Part shown: positions 62,209 to 64,000 of the stretch, piece by piece
Layout of the letters: each line of letters begins with the position of its first letter
How positions within the stretch are numbered: the stretch's first letter is position 1
Assembly (NCBI RefSeq): GCF_003752405.1
Contig: NZ_RKHK01000001.1
Span: 1,550,001 to 1,614,000 of the forward strand
Reading direction: 5' to 3'
DNA: 64,000 nt
Source: Bogoriella caseilytica
GTDB taxonomy: Bacteria; Actinomycetota; Actinomycetes; Actinomycetales; Actinomycetaceae
Position numbers and translations under genes: made by a program
Notes under the pieces: generated by a model
Seen by the model: only the letters and a program-made list of their open reading frames with translations
The model's database searches: none
What the model was told of the DNA's origin: nothing

Positions 62209-62994
62209 TCAGCGCGCAGGCGGGGATGGCGCCGCCGGCGGCTCCTCGCCGTGATCGCACGGAGCTCCCCGCTCCACGAGCGCACGCAATTCACGGAGCT
62301 CCGCGCCCAGCTCGGCGACCTGGGAGCGCGAGGCGGCGCGCTCGGCGTCGTTGCTCTCGGTGACCCGCTCTACCAGCCAGGAGGCGAGCGTGGCCGTGAC
62401 CAGACCGAGCACCGCGATGCCACCGATCATCAGGCCCACCGCGATGATCCGGCCCACGGTGGTCACGGGGTAGGTGTCGCCGTAACCCACGGTTGTGACG
62501 GTGACGACCGCCCACCACAGGCCATCGCCCACCGAGTCGATCGTCGAGCCGGGCTGGCCCCGCTCGGCGTCGGTGAGCGCGAGGCCGCCGCTGACGACCA
62601 GCAGGATCGCCCCGCCGGCCATGTAGGTCACCACCTGACCGCGAAGGCGGCCCGAGCCGGTGCGATTGAGCACCGAGAGCAGAGTGACGAGGCGGAGCAG
62701 TCGCAAGGGCCGGAGCAAGGGAAGCACCAGCGTGGCCAGGTCAAGCAGGTTCTCCCGAATGAAGGAGCGGCGGTCGAAGGAGAGGACCAGCCTGGCCACG
62801 TAGTCCAGGCCGAAGACGATCCACACCGCAGTCAGTGTGATCCCGCAGAGCACGGGCACCCAGGACGGCGCCTCGGGCCAGCTGATGGGCAGGGCATAGG
62901 CGACCAGGAAGAGCAGGGCGCTCGCCACCAAGGGCCACTCCGCCCGGCGCTCCCACCGCTGGCGACGTTCCTCGCGTTGCGTCCGCTCGGTCAC
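62209..62994 (-). CDS. Voltage-gated-type potassium channel
   Basis: A 261-residue six-helix-type ion channel. The selectivity filter TVTTVGYGD is in a pore loop between the last two helices; the arginine-rich LRPLRLLRLVTLLSVLNR is the S4 voltage-sensor-like segment. The C-terminal ~45 residues look like a coiled coil (RSQVAELGAELRELRALVERG), likely for tetramer assembly. The GTG start directly abuts the TAG stop of the serine hydrolase, so they are co-transcribed. Ion choice is inferred from the filter. Confidence 0.88.
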   Translation of the reverse strand: MTERTQREERRQRWERRAEWPLVASALLFLVAYALPISWPEAPSWVPVLCGITLTAVWIVFGLDYVARLVLSFDRRSFIRENLLDLATLVLPLLRPLRLLRLVTLLSVLNRTGSGRLRGQVVTYMAGGAILLVVSGGLALTDAERGQPGSTIDSVGDGLWWAVVTVTTVGYGDTYPVTTVGRIIAVGLMIGGIAVLGLVTATLASWLVERVTESNDAERAASRSQVAELGAELRELRALVERGAPCDHGEEPPAAPSPPAR

Positions 62995-64000
62995 CTAGTG
63001 CTCGATCTCGGCCCACTCGGCGGCTGCGCGGGCCACAGCGCGCCGCAGGGGCATGACCGTGAACGCGGAACGATCCGGGTGGACCCGGTTCGTCATGAGC
63101 GCCACGGTCAGCTCGCGGGCGGCGTCGATCACCAGCGAGGTCCCCACGAACCCGGTGTGGCCGATCACGCCGCGATCGGTGGTGTCCATGAAGTTCTGCT
63201 GGCCGAGGCGGAAGCCGAGGGCCTGGTCGTAACCCACGCGTTCGGTCTCCGCGGTCCCGAGTGTCCCGCGGTAGAGCAGAGCGCGGGTGTCCTCGCGAAG
63301 GAGTGCCGCCGCGCCAGTGCGGACCTCCTCGCCGAGGCGGGCGATGTCGAGCGCGTCGGAGAACAGCCCGGCGTTGCCCGAGCCGCCCAGGGCCCACGCG
63401 GCCTCGTCATGGACCTCGCCGTGCACCAGCCCACGACCAGGGCCGGGTTGATACTCGGTCGCGGCTACCGGTCCACTGATCGGCCCGTACGACGTCCGCG
63501 ACAGCCCAAGGGGCTCGAGGACGGACTCGGTCATGAGCTGCGGCAGGCCCACGCCGGTCAGACGTTCCAGGGCCAGTCCGAGCGTCATGAACCCCACACA
63601 GGAGTACACGTGCTCGCTGCCCGAGGCGCGCTCCAGCGGTGTGGAGAGCACGTGCTCGGCGCGTGCCTGCCGCCCGCCCTCGACCTGCCAGAGGCGGGAG
63701 ACCGCGGGGAATCCGGCGGTGTGGTTCAGGAGGTGCCGCAGGCGTACCTCCGCCCGGACCTCCGGGCTGACGCCGCGTTCGCCTTCGGCGCCGGCGCGGG
63801 CGTGCCGGAACTCGGGAAGGTACTCCACCACGGGGGCCTCGAGATCGATCACGCCGCGGTCGGCCTGGACCAGAGCCGTCATGGCGACGGCGATCTTGGT
63901 GATCGAGGCGATATCCCAGCGGTGATCTGCGGTGATCGCCTCACGGTCAGCCTCAGGCAGCAGTGCACCGTCGGCGTCGAAGAGGACGGCGTAGCCGGCG
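62995..64000 (-). CDS. Serine hydrolase (class C beta-lactamase-like), 5' end beyond the window
   Basis: The 3' 335 codons are visible; the start lies to the right of base 64000. The SxxK catalytic motif is seen as SITK (in DIASITKIAVAM), followed by VVEYLPEFRH, a second motif YSC (usually YxN) in HVYSCVGFMTLG, and the third motif HTG in VIGHTGFVGTSLV. The family includes EstB-type esterases, D-aminopeptidases and beta-lactamases; the cysteine in place of Asn is a variation. The stop abuts the ion-channel start. A 41-bp copy of its 3' end occurs at 62129. Confidence 0.82.
   Translation of the reverse strand, partial: AGYAVLFDADGALLPEADREAITADHRWDIASITKIAVAMTALVQADRGVIDLEAPVVEYLPEFRHARAGAEGERGVSPEVRAEVRLRHLLNHTAGFPAVSRLWQVEGGRQARAEHVLSTPLERASGSEHVYSCVGFMTLGLALERLTGVGLPQLMTESVLEPLGLSRTSYGPISGPVAATEYQPGPGRGLVHGEVHDEAAWALGGSGNAGLFSDALDIARLGEEVRTGAAALLREDTRALLYRGTLGTAETERVGYDQALGFRLGQQNFMDTTDRGVIGHTGFVGTSLVIDAARELTVALMTNRVHPDRSAFTVMPLRRAVARAAAEWAEIEH

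Overview
The window is one continuous piece of a very GC-rich bacterial chromosome. The organism is most likely an actinobacterium of the Micrococcales, perhaps close to Ruania or Georgenia (inferred from gene content and sequence style, not from any marker gene). Pointers are GTG starts, GTGA/ATGA stop-start overlaps, LacI-controlled sugar ABC systems without their own ATPase, a MhuD-like haem monooxygenase, an LPxTG surface enzyme and a YtxH-like small protein. No rRNA, tRNA, CRISPR array, prophage or insertion sequence was seen. Two genes run off the window: an MMPL transporter at the left edge and a serine hydrolase at the right edge.

Layout. 1-12.2 kb holds housekeeping and transport genes: MMPL and MFS exporters, a phosphotransferase, a Nudix hydrolase, an AraJ-type MFS exporter behind a long palindromic operator, a LacI regulator, methylglyoxal synthase, a diacylglycerol-kinase-family lipid kinase, a DEAD-box helicase, and a cytosine permease plus yeast-type cytosine deaminase pair. 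12.5-26.5 kb is a compact locus that reads as an N-glycan utilisation system: LacI regulator, GH38 alpha-mannosidase, lipoprotein and two permeases of a sugar ABC importer, GH5_18-like beta-mannosidase, GH3 enzyme, and a secreted, cell-wall-anchored GH85 endo-beta-N-acetylglucosaminidase. The likely flow is surface release of the glycan by GH85, import, then trimming by GH38, GH5_18 and GH3 inside the cell.

26.5-41.8 kb holds unrelated single genes: MhuD-like monooxygenase, flavin monooxygenase, the kbl-tdh threonine-degradation pair, a very long HrpA helicase, EEP phosphatase, double-GNAT protein, ThuA-like protein, methionine aminopeptidase, ferritin-like/VIT1 fusion and an alpha/beta-hydrolase. 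42-57.3 kb is a second carbohydrate locus, for glucuronoxylan and hexuronate: LacI regulator, GH3, LplB/YtcP/LplA-type ABC importer, GH39 beta-xylosidase, DUF624 protein, GH67 alpha-glucuronidase, then 2-keto-3-deoxygluconate kinase, KDPG aldolase and an IclR regulator. The last part (57.4-64 kb) has a small lipoprotein, a luciferase-like/berberine-bridge fusion flavoenzyme, an orphan histidine-rich AztD-like zinc chaperone behind a Zur-like site, a potassium channel and a serine hydrolase.

The noncoding DNA is rich in short structured repeats. A 45-bp palindrome occurs three times, a 72-bp element occurs once between genes and once inside the hrpA reading frame, and other perfect palindromes of about 47 bp occur singly. 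Several look like operators or terminators; others have no evident role.
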